Program-made: the position numbers and the translations under genes
Part shown: one piece after another, positions 6,487-13,653 of the stretch
How positions within the stretch are numbered: the first letter of the stretch is position 1
Layout: each line of letters starts with the position of its first letter
Source: JAYUHK01 sp043767025
GTDB taxonomy: Bacteria > Bacteroidota > Bacteroidia > Chitinophagales > Saprospiraceae
Direction: 5' to 3'
DNA: 19,223 nt
NCBI GenBank assembly: GCA_043767025.1
Contig: JAYUHK010000199.1
Span: 1-19,223 of the forward strand
Notes under the pieces: generated by a model
Told to the model about the DNA's origin: nothing
What the model saw: the letters and a program-made list of their open reading frames with translations, nothing else
Database searches by the model: none

Positions 6487-7434
6487 ATGAAAAAAATATC
6501 TTTTTTACTCATCGTGTTGGCACATTTTTCGTCCACCAAAATCGTGGCACAGACCATGACTGACGGAATCATGATGCCGAAAAAAAATCTTTGCACAGGC
6601 TTGATATACAATTACGATGTTTGGGGCAAATATTGGGAGGGAACGTTGCTCCGCGAAAATAAAAACATCGGCACACACACCACACAATCCGTAAGTTGGA
6701 TGGCGGCTTATGGCATCACGAACAAGGTTACGGCTATCGTAGGGCTGCCTTATGTATGGACAAAAAACAGCGCAGGCACGCTCTCGGGACAAAGTGGAAC
6801 ACAAGATTTTAGCGCAGCTGTCAAGTATAATCCCTTGAATATCAAGTTTTTAAGGACAGATTTTTCGGTAGATGCGCTTATAGGAGCGAGCGTTCCAGCG
6901 ACCAATTATGTTGCCGATTTGCAGCCAATGTCTATCGGAATGAAATGTAAAACGGCTTTTGCAAGAGCTATTTTGTGCTTGCACCACGAGAATAATTTTG
7001 TGATTACTGCGCAAGCGAGCTATATTTATCGCCAAAATATTTTGATTGATAGGACTTCTTACTTCACGACTCGGCAGGTATATTCTAATGAAGTAGCGAT
7101 GCCAGACATGGTTTTTCTATCCGCTCGCGCTGGATATTACAGCTACCGTTGGGCAGCCGAAGCGACTATCGAACAGATAAATTGCACAAGCGGACACGAT
7201 ATTCGCCGCAACGATATGCCGTTTCCGTCCAATAATATGGACCAAACTCGCATTGGCTTTTTGGGACATTATCGGTTCAGTAGTCTGCGTGATTTACAAC
7301 TTGTTCTTTCTTTTAGCCATGTCACAAGCGGTAGAAATGTAGGACAATCTAACGCATTTTCTATTGGCTTGATGAAGAATTTTGACTTCAGTGGCGCAAG
7401 TTCAAAGCCAAGTGCTGCGAGCAAAATCCTTTAA
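6487..7434 (+). CDS. Outer-membrane beta-barrel protein, phenol-MetA-like transporter family
   Basis: This 315-residue protein starts with a signal peptide (Met-Lys-Lys, a hydrophobic core to about residue 20, then Ala-Gln). The rest alternates polar and aromatic residues in short strands such as Trp-Met-Ala-Ala-Tyr-Gly-Ile-Thr and Thr-Ala-Ile-Val-Gly-Leu-Pro-Tyr-Val, which is typical of a 12-14-strand barrel. The protein ends near Ser-Ile-Gly-Leu-Met-Lys-Asn-Phe-Asp-Phe. The general look fits the MetA-pathway-of-phenol-degradation-like outer-membrane family, whose substrates are mostly unknown; this assignment is tentative. The frame is open upstream to 6394, but the ATG at 6487 is chosen because it begins a textbook signal peptide. 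Only 28 bases separate it from the haloperoxidase-like gene, so the two are probably one operon. Confidence 0.7.
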   Translation: MKKISFLLIVLAHFSSTKIVAQTMTDGIMMPKKNLCTGLIYNYDVWGKYWEGTLLRENKNIGTHTTQSVSWMAAYGITNKVTAIVGLPYVWTKNSAGTLSGQSGTQDFSAAVKYNPLNIKFLRTDFSVDALIGASVPATNYVADLQPMSIGMKCKTAFARAILCLHHENNFVITAQASYIYRQNILIDRTSYFTTRQVYSNEVAMPDMVFLSARAGYYSYRWAAEATIEQINCTSGHDIRRNDMPFPSNNMDQTRIGFLGHYRFSSLRDLQLVLSFSHVTSGRNVGQSNAFSIGLMKNFDFSGASSKPSAASKIL

Positions 7435-7462
7435 TTTTTTTAATACAATAAAAATTTTATCA

Positions 7463-9016
7463 ATGAAAAATAGTTCAATAAAAATAATCATTTTTTCTAT
7501 AATATGCCTCAGCGTTTGGAATGCTTGTAACAAAAATGTCGTTGAAAACGGTTTGGATTTAGCGGCACTTGCGCCTTCCAAATTAGATACCAACGCAGGT
7601 GTGTGGAAAACTGTGCTGCTTGTTTCGCCGTCCGATATTGCGCTTGCTGCACCAACCGCTACCAATAGCTCTGATTATCAGGCAGAAATAAGTAACCTAA
7701 AAACTACGATGGGCAGTTTGACCAATGAGCAAAAGTCAGCCGTCCAGTATTGGAGTGGGGGAGTCGTGTTGCGTTGGAATCAGATTATGCGAGAGCTTGT
7801 TGCCAAACATAATTTGCCGCCTGTGGAGAGTCCAGATGGAACTTATCCGATACCAGATGCCAACAATCCGTTTAATTATCCGACGTTTCCGTTTTCAAAT
7901 CCGCCTTATTCGGCTCGTGCTTATGCTTACGCAAGTATTTCACAATACGACGCATTAGTGACAGCTAATTTTTACAAAAAACAGTTTAATCGCGCCTTGC
8001 CGTCTGCGGTAGATGCAAGCGTAATAGCTTCTGTGCCGAGCAAAACAACAGCGAGTTATCCGTCCGAATCTGCGGTCATTGCTGCGGCTTCTTATCAGGT
8101 GCTGAAAAGATTGTTTCCGACGGACACCGTTTACCTTTTTGAGAAATACAACGAGTCCAAAAATTTTGATTTGTGGTCTGGTATGGCAGTTCAGAGCGAT
8201 GTCACAGCAGGCGATAATATTGGAAAATCTGTTGCCGCCAAAGTAATGGCGCGCGCAGGGGCAGACAATATGAAGTTTTCGGTCGGCAACCCAACCGTTT
8301 GGGATAGCCTCGCCAATCGCATCACGAGTGCGGGTGGCACTCCGTGGGTCAGCCAAGAAAATCCCAAGCGTCCGCCGATGTTGCCGCTTTTTGGGAACGT
8401 AAAAACATGGCTTTTGACTCCGTCGAGTTTGATTTCGGTGCGACCAATCGCTCCTTTTGCCATTGGTAGTGCAGAATTTAAAGCACAATTAGAGGAAGTA
8501 AAATCGGAGGTCACGACCAATTCTACAAGAGAAAAAATTGCTATTGTGCATTTTTGGGCGGACGGAGTCGGGACTTACACCCCGCCCGGACACTGGAATT
8601 ATCTCGCTGCCGAACTCATTTACAGCAATAAGCAAAGCGAAGTTCGCTCTGCTCGAAATCTCGCGCTTCTAAATATGGCTTTGATGGATGCAGGGGTGAG
8701 TTGTTGGGATACAAAGGCAGTTTATTATCTTCCAAGACCGTCACAAATGGACGGAAATATCAAAACTTTGACGGGACTGCCGAACTTTCCGTCTTATACC
8801 TCTGGACACTCGACTTTTTCAGGAGCTGCCGCCACATTTTTAGCACATATCTTTCCGAATGATGCGACACGCCTGAACGGTTTGGCAGAACAAGCCTCAT
8901 TATCAAGGCTTTATGGCGGTATTCACTATCGAATGGATTGTGACGCAGGGCTAAAATCAGGAAATGCTATCGGGGATTTTGCGGTGCAAAGAGCAAAAAT
9001 AGATGGCGCAGAATAA
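7463..9016 (+). CDS. Vanadium-dependent haloperoxidase / PAP2-type acid phosphatase, putative lipoprotein
   Basis: This 517-residue protein carries the complete vanadate/phosphate-binding triad of the PAP2-haloperoxidase superfamily near its C-terminus. The three motifs are Lys-X6-Arg-Pro (Lys418, Arg425), Pro-Ser-X2-Ser-Gly-His (443-449), and Ser-Arg-X5-His-X3-Asp (Arg482, His488, Asp492). The Phe-Trp-Ala-Asp-Gly...Pro-Pro-Gly-His-Trp segment (364-378) is the conserved approach to the active site in bacterial vanadium-haloperoxidase-like proteins. His488 would be the residue bound to vanadate, or the phosphoryl acceptor. The N-terminus is hydrophobic and ends Val-Trp-Asn-Ala-Cys22, a loose lipobox, so it is probably a lipoprotein exposed to the periplasm. 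The ATG at 7463 starts the signal peptide; the frame is open further upstream but overlaps the previous gene. Halide oxidation versus phosphatase activity cannot be decided from sequence. Confidence 0.85.
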   Translation: MKNSSIKIIIFSIICLSVWNACNKNVVENGLDLAALAPSKLDTNAGVWKTVLLVSPSDIALAAPTATNSSDYQAEISNLKTTMGSLTNEQKSAVQYWSGGVVLRWNQIMRELVAKHNLPPVESPDGTYPIPDANNPFNYPTFPFSNPPYSARAYAYASISQYDALVTANFYKKQFNRALPSAVDASVIASVPSKTTASYPSESAVIAAASYQVLKRLFPTDTVYLFEKYNESKNFDLWSGMAVQSDVTAGDNIGKSVAAKVMARAGADNMKFSVGNPTVWDSLANRITSAGGTPWVSQENPKRPPMLPLFGNVKTWLLTPSSLISVRPIAPFAIGSAEFKAQLEEVKSEVTTNSTREKIAIVHFWADGVGTYTPPGHWNYLAAELIYSNKQSEVRSARNLALLNMALMDAGVSCWDTKAVYYLPRPSQMDGNIKTLTGLPNFPSYTSGHSTFSGAAATFLAHIFPNDATRLNGLAEQASLSRLYGGIHYRMDCDAGLKSGNAIGDFAVQRAKIDGAE

Positions 9017-9030
9017 ATAAAATAAACTTT

Positions 9031-9107
9031 AAATCGAGCTTTACGGTTGTAAATGGGGAAAACGTCCTTTTTTTCTTACCTTCTTTACCGTAAAGTTCGA
9101 TTTTTTA
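9031..9107. terminator. Long-arm hairpin between the haloperoxidase-like and rhodanese genes
   Basis: A 17-base arm (9031-9047) pairs with 9087-9103. The only departure from full complementarity is a G-T wobble, and six or seven T follow. The 39-base loop contains a weaker inner GGG/TCC pair. It lies 15 bases after the haloperoxidase-like stop and 16 bases before the rhodanese start, so it probably terminates the upstream operon. The loop is longer than usual for an intrinsic terminator. Confidence 0.5.
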
Positions 9108-9122
9108 AATAAAAAAAATGTC

Positions 9123-9509
9123 ATGAAAGTACCAAATTTTTTCAATTTATTGTCTATTTTTTTGTTGGGATTGGGTTGTTCTGTGAGCAACGGACAGAAT
9201 AGACTTACTGCCGATGATTTTGAAAAATTCATCGCCAAGAATCCTAATTTGCAACTTATTGATGTCCGAACTTCGTCCGAGTTCGAGAACGGACACCTCG
9301 AAAACGCCAAGAATCTGAATATGAACGGCGGTAATTTTGAGCAGCAAATCGAAAGTTTAGACAAAAACAAGCCGGTTGCCGTTTATTGCGCAGCAGGAAG
9401 TAGGAGTAAGAAAGCGGCTTCAATACTCGAAAAATTAGGCTTTAGCGTGACAGAACTTTCAGGCGGAATTGGTGCATGGAACGGAGCGAGTAAAAAAATT
9501 GTGAAATAA
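9123..9509 (+). CDS. Exported rhodanese-domain lipoprotein
   Basis: This 128-residue single-domain rhodanese has the active-site loop Cys-Ala-Ala-Gly-Ser-Arg-Ser, with catalytic Cys89, and the family-typical Ile-Asp-Val-Arg (46-49) and Gly-His-Leu (57-59) segments. Rhodaneses carry sulfane sulfur as a persulfide on the loop cysteine. The N-terminus is a signal peptide ending Leu-Gly-Leu-Gly-Cys19, a good lipobox, so the protein should be anchored on the periplasmic face. There it may act in sulfur transfer, thiol redox or cyanide/thiosulfate handling; the physiological substrate cannot be told. The ATG at 9118 is closed after two codons, so 9123 is the start. A hairpin precedes it and no clear promoter word is seen, so expression may depend on read-through. 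Confidence 0.9.
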   Translation: MKVPNFFNLLSIFLLGLGCSVSNGQNRLTADDFEKFIAKNPNLQLIDVRTSSEFENGHLENAKNLNMNGGNFEQQIESLDKNKPVAVYCAAGSRSKKAASILEKLGFSVTELSGGIGAWNGASKKIVK

Positions 9510-9562
9510 AAAAGCCGCTCCATTTTGCTCAAAATAACGATGATAATAAATAACGCTTTCAG

Positions 9563-10147
9563 TTGAATTTTTTAGCACATATTTTTCTTGCTTATCCTTC
9601 TACCGAAAAAATGATGGGCAACATGATTGCGGATTTTATCCAAAAACGAGATGAAATTTTGTTTTCTGATGCTATTTGTGACGGGATAAAAATGCACCGC
9701 GCCATAGACGCTTTCACAGATGTCCACGAGTGCGTTAGGTTGGGTGCGCGTAGGTTGCACCCAAAATTTCATAAATACGCTCCTGTCGTCATTGATATTT
9801 ACTATGATTATTTGTTAGCAAAAAATTGGGAAACATTCAATCCAACTCTGTCACTATCGGACTTTTCTTGCGAAGTTTATCGACGATTTGAAGAAAGAAT
9901 AACTGATTTTCCGCCCAACTTGCAGCAACGATTACCCAAAATGATAGCCGCCAACTGGCTCGAAGCCTACGGCACAGAAGCTGGTATGAGATACACTTTT
10001 CAACGGCTGAGTCAGCGAACAACCAAATTTCCGATGGATTTTTCTGCTGCTTTTGATACTTTATTAATTGAGTACGAGCAATTTGATGCAGAGTTCAAGC
10101 AGTTTTTTCCTCAAATTCAAAAATATTTATTTGAAAAAGGATTTTAA
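9563..10147 (+). CDS. acpH: Acyl-carrier-protein phosphodiesterase (AcpH family)
   Basis: This 194-residue protein begins Met-Asn-Phe-Leu-Ala-His when read from the TTG at 9563. That is the conserved start of AcpH (DUF479) proteins, whose usual length is about 193 residues, so the TTG is strongly preferred to any later ATG. Further family marks are Gly-Asn-Met-Ile-Ala-Asp (19-24), Lys-Met-His-Arg-Ala-Ile-Asp (43-49) and Thr-Asp (52-53), which form the HD-like metal site. AcpH hydrolyses the 4'-phosphopantetheine arm from holo-ACP, giving apo-ACP, in the cytoplasm. It lies 53 bases after the rhodanese gene and 77 before the nucleotidyltransferase gene, all on the same strand. No functional link to the salvage genes is evident. 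Confidence 0.9.
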   Translation: MNFLAHIFLAYPSTEKMMGNMIADFIQKRDEILFSDAICDGIKMHRAIDAFTDVHECVRLGARRLHPKFHKYAPVVIDIYYDYLLAKNWETFNPTLSLSDFSCEVYRRFEERITDFPPNLQQRLPKMIAANWLEAYGTEAGMRYTFQRLSQRTTKFPMDFSAAFDTLLIEYEQFDAEFKQFFPQIQKYLFEKGF

Positions 10148-10224
10148 AAAATTTGATAATCTCAATATTTAATATTTATTTTACAACGTCAAATTTTTTA
10201 ATTTTCTATCAAAATAAATCAAAT

Positions 10225-11121
10225 ATGAAACCAAACCTTATGATTTTAGCGGCGGGCATGGGCAGTCGTTACGGAGGACTGAAACAAGTAGATGGAGTCG
10301 GACCGTCCAATGAAGCGATTATTGAATATTCTGTGTATGATGCGATACGAGCGGGCTTTGGAAAAGTGATTTTTGTCATCAGAAAAAGCATCGAAGCGGA
10401 CTTCAAAGAAAAATTCAAGGGAAAATTTGAGGGAAAAATTGAGGTAGTTTACGCATTTCAAGAGATGGATTCTTGTACCGAAGGCGTTGAGAACGTACCC
10501 GAAAGGACAAAGCCGTGGGGAACTTCTCATGCGGTGTTGGCTGCCGAAGACCAAGTAGATGCGCCCTTTGCGGTCATTAATGCCGATGATTATTATGGCG
10601 TAGAGGCATTTCGCCAAATAGCTGATTTTTTAACAAATGAAGCTCGCTCAGACCATTACGGAATGGTTGGCTACATATTGAACAATACTTTGTCCGATAA
10701 TGGCTCTGTTTCGAGAGGCGTTTGCGCTACCGATGAGCACGACTACTTGAGTTCTGTCACAGAAAGGACAAAAATTGAAAAAAAAGAAAGTATTATTTAT
10801 TTTGAAGACGAGCAAGGCAGCCACTCGCTTGCCGAAAACACGGTAGTTTCGATGAACTTTTTTGGGTTCCACCCAAGTATTTTCAAACCATTGCGCACCC
10901 AATTTCATGCGTTCATAGCAGCCAATCGAGATAAGCCTAAAGGGGAATTTTTTATTCCGCTCACAGTAGATGCGTTGATAAAATCTGGCGAAATAACGAT
11001 GAAAGTTCTCACTTCCAATGATAAATGGTACGGCGTGACTTATCAAGAAGATAAGCCGGTTGTGCAGGAGGCATTTCAGCGTTTGGTGGATAACAAATTA
11101 TATCCTTCGCCGCTTTGGTAG
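10225..11121 (+). CDS. Sugar-1-phosphate nucleotidyltransferase (likely HexNAc-1-P uridylyltransferase type)
   Basis: This 298-residue protein has the nucleotidyltransferase signature Leu-Ala-Ala-Gly-Met-Gly-Ser-Arg-Tyr-Gly-Gly (8-18), which binds the NTP. It also has Pro-Trp-Gly-Thr-Ser-His-Ala-Val (97-104) and the metal-binding Asn-Ala-Asp-Asp-Tyr-Tyr-Gly (119-125). Family members join a sugar-1-phosphate to UTP, or another NTP, releasing pyrophosphate. The ATG at 10225 is chosen because it begins just before the first beta strand; the open frame upstream to 10153 encodes an unrelated hydrophobic stretch. The next gene begins inside the last codons (7-base overlap) and encodes a kinase that would make sugar-1-phosphates. 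A UDP-GlcNAc/UDP-GalNAc-forming activity is therefore the best inference, but neither the sugar nor the nucleotide can be read from sequence alone. Confidence 0.85.
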   Translation: MKPNLMILAAGMGSRYGGLKQVDGVGPSNEAIIEYSVYDAIRAGFGKVIFVIRKSIEADFKEKFKGKFEGKIEVVYAFQEMDSCTEGVENVPERTKPWGTSHAVLAAEDQVDAPFAVINADDYYGVEAFRQIADFLTNEARSDHYGMVGYILNNTLSDNGSVSRGVCATDEHDYLSSVTERTKIEKKESIIYFEDEQGSHSLAENTVVSMNFFGFHPSIFKPLRTQFHAFIAANRDKPKGEFFIPLTVDALIKSGEITMKVLTSNDKWYGVTYQEDKPVVQEAFQRLVDNKLYPSPLW

Positions 11122-12206
11122 CCGATATTTCAACTATTTTTTTGCAATTTTTCCCAGAAGGAAAGTTAATGCAACATTGTGAATACGGCAACGGCTATAT
11201 TCACAAGACTTTTAAATTATATTTTGAAAATAATAGTAAAATGCAAAATATAATTTTGCAGCGTTTCAATCATAATGTTTTTAAAAATCCTTTGGAGGTT
11301 GCCGAAAATATGGCTCAAGTTTGTACCGAATTAGTAGCTTCTGGCAGCGACTACCAAATACTAACGCCCGTACAAAGTATTGATAATCAGTATTTTGTGA
11401 CCTGTGGCGACCAGTATTGGCGAGCGTTTTATTTTATAGAAAATTCAGTGGCGATTGATAGTGTAGCAAATGCAGGTCAAGCCTATCAAGCGGCTCGTGC
11501 CTTTGGAAATTTTGTTTTTAAGTTAAAAAATCTGTCTCCGAGTGAGTTGCACACCATAATTCCAGATTTTCACAATGGAGAGAAAAGGCTGCGCGATTTT
11601 TATAAAAGTGTAGAAAAAGACGCTTGTGGTCGAGTTGAAGATTGTAAAGATTTGATTGATTTTGTCCACAAAAATCAAAAGATTATTGTAGAGGTTCAAA
11701 GATTAATTGACGAAAAAACGATACCCCAAAGGGCGATACACTACGACACCAAGATTAATAATGTACTGTTTGACAGTCATTTAGATAAAGTTATTGCGGT
11801 TATAGATTTAGACACGGTGATGAGTGGGGTAGTGCTTTCCGACTTCGGGGATTTGGTGCGGACGTGCAGTCCGACATTCGATGAAAACGAATCCGACGCC
11901 ACTAAAATAGAATGTCGTCCAGAGATTTTTGAGGCAATTTTAGACGGTTATTTGGACGGCGTGGGCGATATTTTACTCAAAGCTGAACTCGAAAATTTAA
12001 TGATAGGGGCTAAAAATATCATTCTTATTCAAGCTATTCGATTTTTTACTGATTATTTGGTAGGAGATGTTTATTACCCAATAAAATATAAAACGCATAA
12101 TTTGGTTAGAGCAAAAAATCAGTTTGCTTTATACACTTCTATTTTACGTCAAGAAAATTATCTTAATAAACTCATTTTTCAAAAAATTAAAACTCAAAAG
12201 ATATGA
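11115..12206 (+). CDS. NahK-like N-acetylhexosamine 1-kinase (aminoglycoside-phosphotransferase fold)
   Basis: The product has 363 residues if read from TTG at 11115. It has the APH-fold catalytic loop His-Tyr-Asp-Thr-Lys-Ile-Asn-Asn (209-216, catalytic Asp211). The metal-binding Ile-Asp-Leu-Asp-Thr-Val-Met (230-236) and Ser-Asp-Phe-Gly-Asp (242-246) follow. The sequence follows bifidobacterial NahK closely as I recall it: Tyr-Gly-Asn-Gly-Tyr-Ile-His near the N-terminus, Leu-Gln-Arg-Phe-Asn in the N-lobe, and Asp-Tyr-Leu-X-Gly-Asp-Val-Tyr with His-Asn-Leu-Val-Arg near the end. NahK phosphorylates GlcNAc and GalNAc at C1. The TTG start is preferred because NahK has a helix before the nucleotide loop; the ATG at 11169 would remove it. 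The TTG overlaps the upstream gene by 7 bases, suggesting translational coupling. The stop overlaps the next start as ATGA. Confidence 0.85.
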   Translation: MVADISTIFLQFFPEGKLMQHCEYGNGYIHKTFKLYFENNSKMQNIILQRFNHNVFKNPLEVAENMAQVCTELVASGSDYQILTPVQSIDNQYFVTCGDQYWRAFYFIENSVAIDSVANAGQAYQAARAFGNFVFKLKNLSPSELHTIIPDFHNGEKRLRDFYKSVEKDACGRVEDCKDLIDFVHKNQKIIVEVQRLIDEKTIPQRAIHYDTKINNVLFDSHLDKVIAVIDLDTVMSGVVLSDFGDLVRTCSPTFDENESDATKIECRPEIFEAILDGYLDGVGDILLKAELENLMIGAKNIILIQAIRFFTDYLVGDVYYPIKYKTHNLVRAKNQFALYTSILRQENYLNKLIFQKIKTQKI

Positions 12207-13591
12207 TAAATCGAAGAAAATTTTTGCAAAACACAGCTTTAGCAGGTATTGGACTTTCTGTCACAAATTCGGCAATTTCTAAAGAATCTAAACCTTCTTT
12301 TGGTATTTTGAGAGAAAAGCCAAAATCAAAATTAAATGTTGGCTTCATCGGAGCGGGTCTGCGCGGACGCGACCATGTGGAAGAAATTTTGCAGCGAGAA
12401 GACTGTAATGTGGTGGCTATCAACGACATTGATCCAGCAGCGATGGAGGCTTGCAAAATATTAGTGGATAAATACGGTAAAAAACAGCCTAAATATTTTA
12501 TAGATGGCGATAGAGGCTATCTTAAAATGTTGGAAATGAAGGATTTAGACGCAGTTATTATTGCAAGTCCGTGGATGTGGCACAGCGAACAAGCTATCGC
12601 TTGTATGAGAGCAGGACTCTATACAGGGGTCGAAGTCTGTGGAGCATTTTCATTGGACGAGTGTTGGCAATTAGTCAATACGCACGAATCTACAGGAAGT
12701 CATTTATTTTTTATGGAGAATGTTTGTTATCGTCGTGACGTGATGGCAGTATTAAATATGGTGCGACAAAATATGTTCGGTGAGCTGATTCACCTCGAAT
12801 GTGGCTATCAACACGACCTGCGGGAAGTAAAATTCAACGACGGAAAGCAGCCTTATGGCGGCGGAGTGGAGTTTGGAGAACAGGGATTCAGTGAAGCACG
12901 GTGGAGAACTACCCAATCGGTGCATCGAAATGGCGACCTTTATCCGACTCACGGTATCGGTCCAGTCGCCCAATTTACGAATATCAATCGTGGAAATAGG
13001 ATTTTGTATCTCACTTCTACGTCCTCCAAAGCGCGCGGACTGCATGAATATATCGTCAATCACCCCAAAGGTGGTATGTCACATCCTAACGCAAAAATAG
13101 AATTTAAATTGGGTGATGTTGTGACAACGGTTTTGAAGACTGTCAACGGGGAAAGTATAATCATCAGCCACGACACTGGACTGCCGCGTCCGTATTCACT
13201 CGGATTTAGGGTGCAAGGCACGAAAGGATTGTGGATGGACGTGAATAATTCTTTGTACATCGAAGGAACGTCACAAAAAGCACATAATTGGGAAAAAGCT
13301 ACCGAATATTTGAAAAAATACGACCACGCATTGTGGCAAAAATACGAAAAAACAGCTGAGGGAGCTGGTCACGGTGGAATGGATTGGTTTTTGATGAATT
13401 CTTTTGTAGAGTGTGCGAAAAAGAATGAAGCACCGCCTTTTGATGCCTACGATGCAGCAACTTGGCTCTCTATAACGCCACTTTCGGAGCAGTCAGTTTC
13501 GTTGGGAAGCCAGCCGATGCCGATGCCAGACTTCACGCGCGGACGTTGGACAACGAGAAAACCAGTTTTTGCATTTGGCGAGATTTATTAA
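12203..13591 (+). CDS. GH109 family, NAD-dependent alpha-N-acetylgalactosaminidase-like protein (Gfo/Idh/MocA fold), Tat-exported
   Basis: This 462-residue protein starts with a twin-arginine signal (Asn-Arg-Arg-Lys-Phe-Leu-Gln, then a hydrophobic stretch to about residue 25). A Rossmann NAD-binding loop Gly-Phe-Ile-Gly-Ala-Gly-Leu-Arg-Gly (47-55) follows. Much of the rest matches my memory of the Elizabethkingia GH109 enzyme: Glu-Asn-Val-Cys-Tyr-Arg-Arg-Asp-Val-Met (172-181), Gly-Tyr-Gln-His-Asp-Leu-Arg (201-207), Tyr-Pro-Thr-His-Gly (247-251) and Gly-Ala-Gly-His-Gly-Gly-Met-Asp (387-394). GH109 enzymes remove terminal alpha-GalNAc by an NAD-dependent redox mechanism, in the periplasm when Tat-exported with bound cofactor. 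The ATG overlaps the kinase stop by four bases (ATGA). Relatives in GH109 can have other specificities, so the substrate is inferred. A strong terminator follows. Confidence 0.88.
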   Translation: MINRRKFLQNTALAGIGLSVTNSAISKESKPSFGILREKPKSKLNVGFIGAGLRGRDHVEEILQREDCNVVAINDIDPAAMEACKILVDKYGKKQPKYFIDGDRGYLKMLEMKDLDAVIIASPWMWHSEQAIACMRAGLYTGVEVCGAFSLDECWQLVNTHESTGSHLFFMENVCYRRDVMAVLNMVRQNMFGELIHLECGYQHDLREVKFNDGKQPYGGGVEFGEQGFSEARWRTTQSVHRNGDLYPTHGIGPVAQFTNINRGNRILYLTSTSSKARGLHEYIVNHPKGGMSHPNAKIEFKLGDVVTTVLKTVNGESIIISHDTGLPRPYSLGFRVQGTKGLWMDVNNSLYIEGTSQKAHNWEKATEYLKKYDHALWQKYEKTAEGAGHGGMDWFLMNSFVECAKKNEAPPFDAYDAATWLSITPLSEQSVSLGSQPMPMPDFTRGRWTTRKPVFAFGEIY

Positions 13592-13610
13592 AAAAAAAAT
13601 TAGGAAGAAT

Positions 13611-13652
13611 AAAAAAGCCGATTTTAGATTGTCACTAAAATCGGCTTTTTTT
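13611..13652. terminator. Bidirectional terminator between convergent genes
   Basis: A perfect 17-bp stem (13611-13627 with 13635-13651) with a GCCGATTTTAG core encloses a 7-base loop. A runs precede it and T runs follow. It serves the plus-strand salvage operon and the minus-strand response regulator gene, whose stop is 2 bases away. Confidence 0.92.
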
Positions 13653-13653
13653 A

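Noticed and set aside
9123..9509. Rhodanese as sulfur donor for MnmA
   Set aside because: The rhodanese carries a lipoprotein signal and would be outside the cytoplasm, whereas MnmA works inside; the genes are also 8 kb apart on opposite strands.
10225..12206. AmgK-MurU peptidoglycan-recycling pair
   Set aside because: The gene order and enzyme classes are similar, but the kinase follows NahK much more closely than AmgK as recalled, and the adjacent GH109 gene favours GalNAc. MurNAc cannot be fully excluded.
12203..13591. Ordinary Gfo/Idh/MocA sugar dehydrogenase
   Set aside because: The fold is shared, but the twin-arginine signal and the run of GH109-specific segments fit the glycosidase family better.
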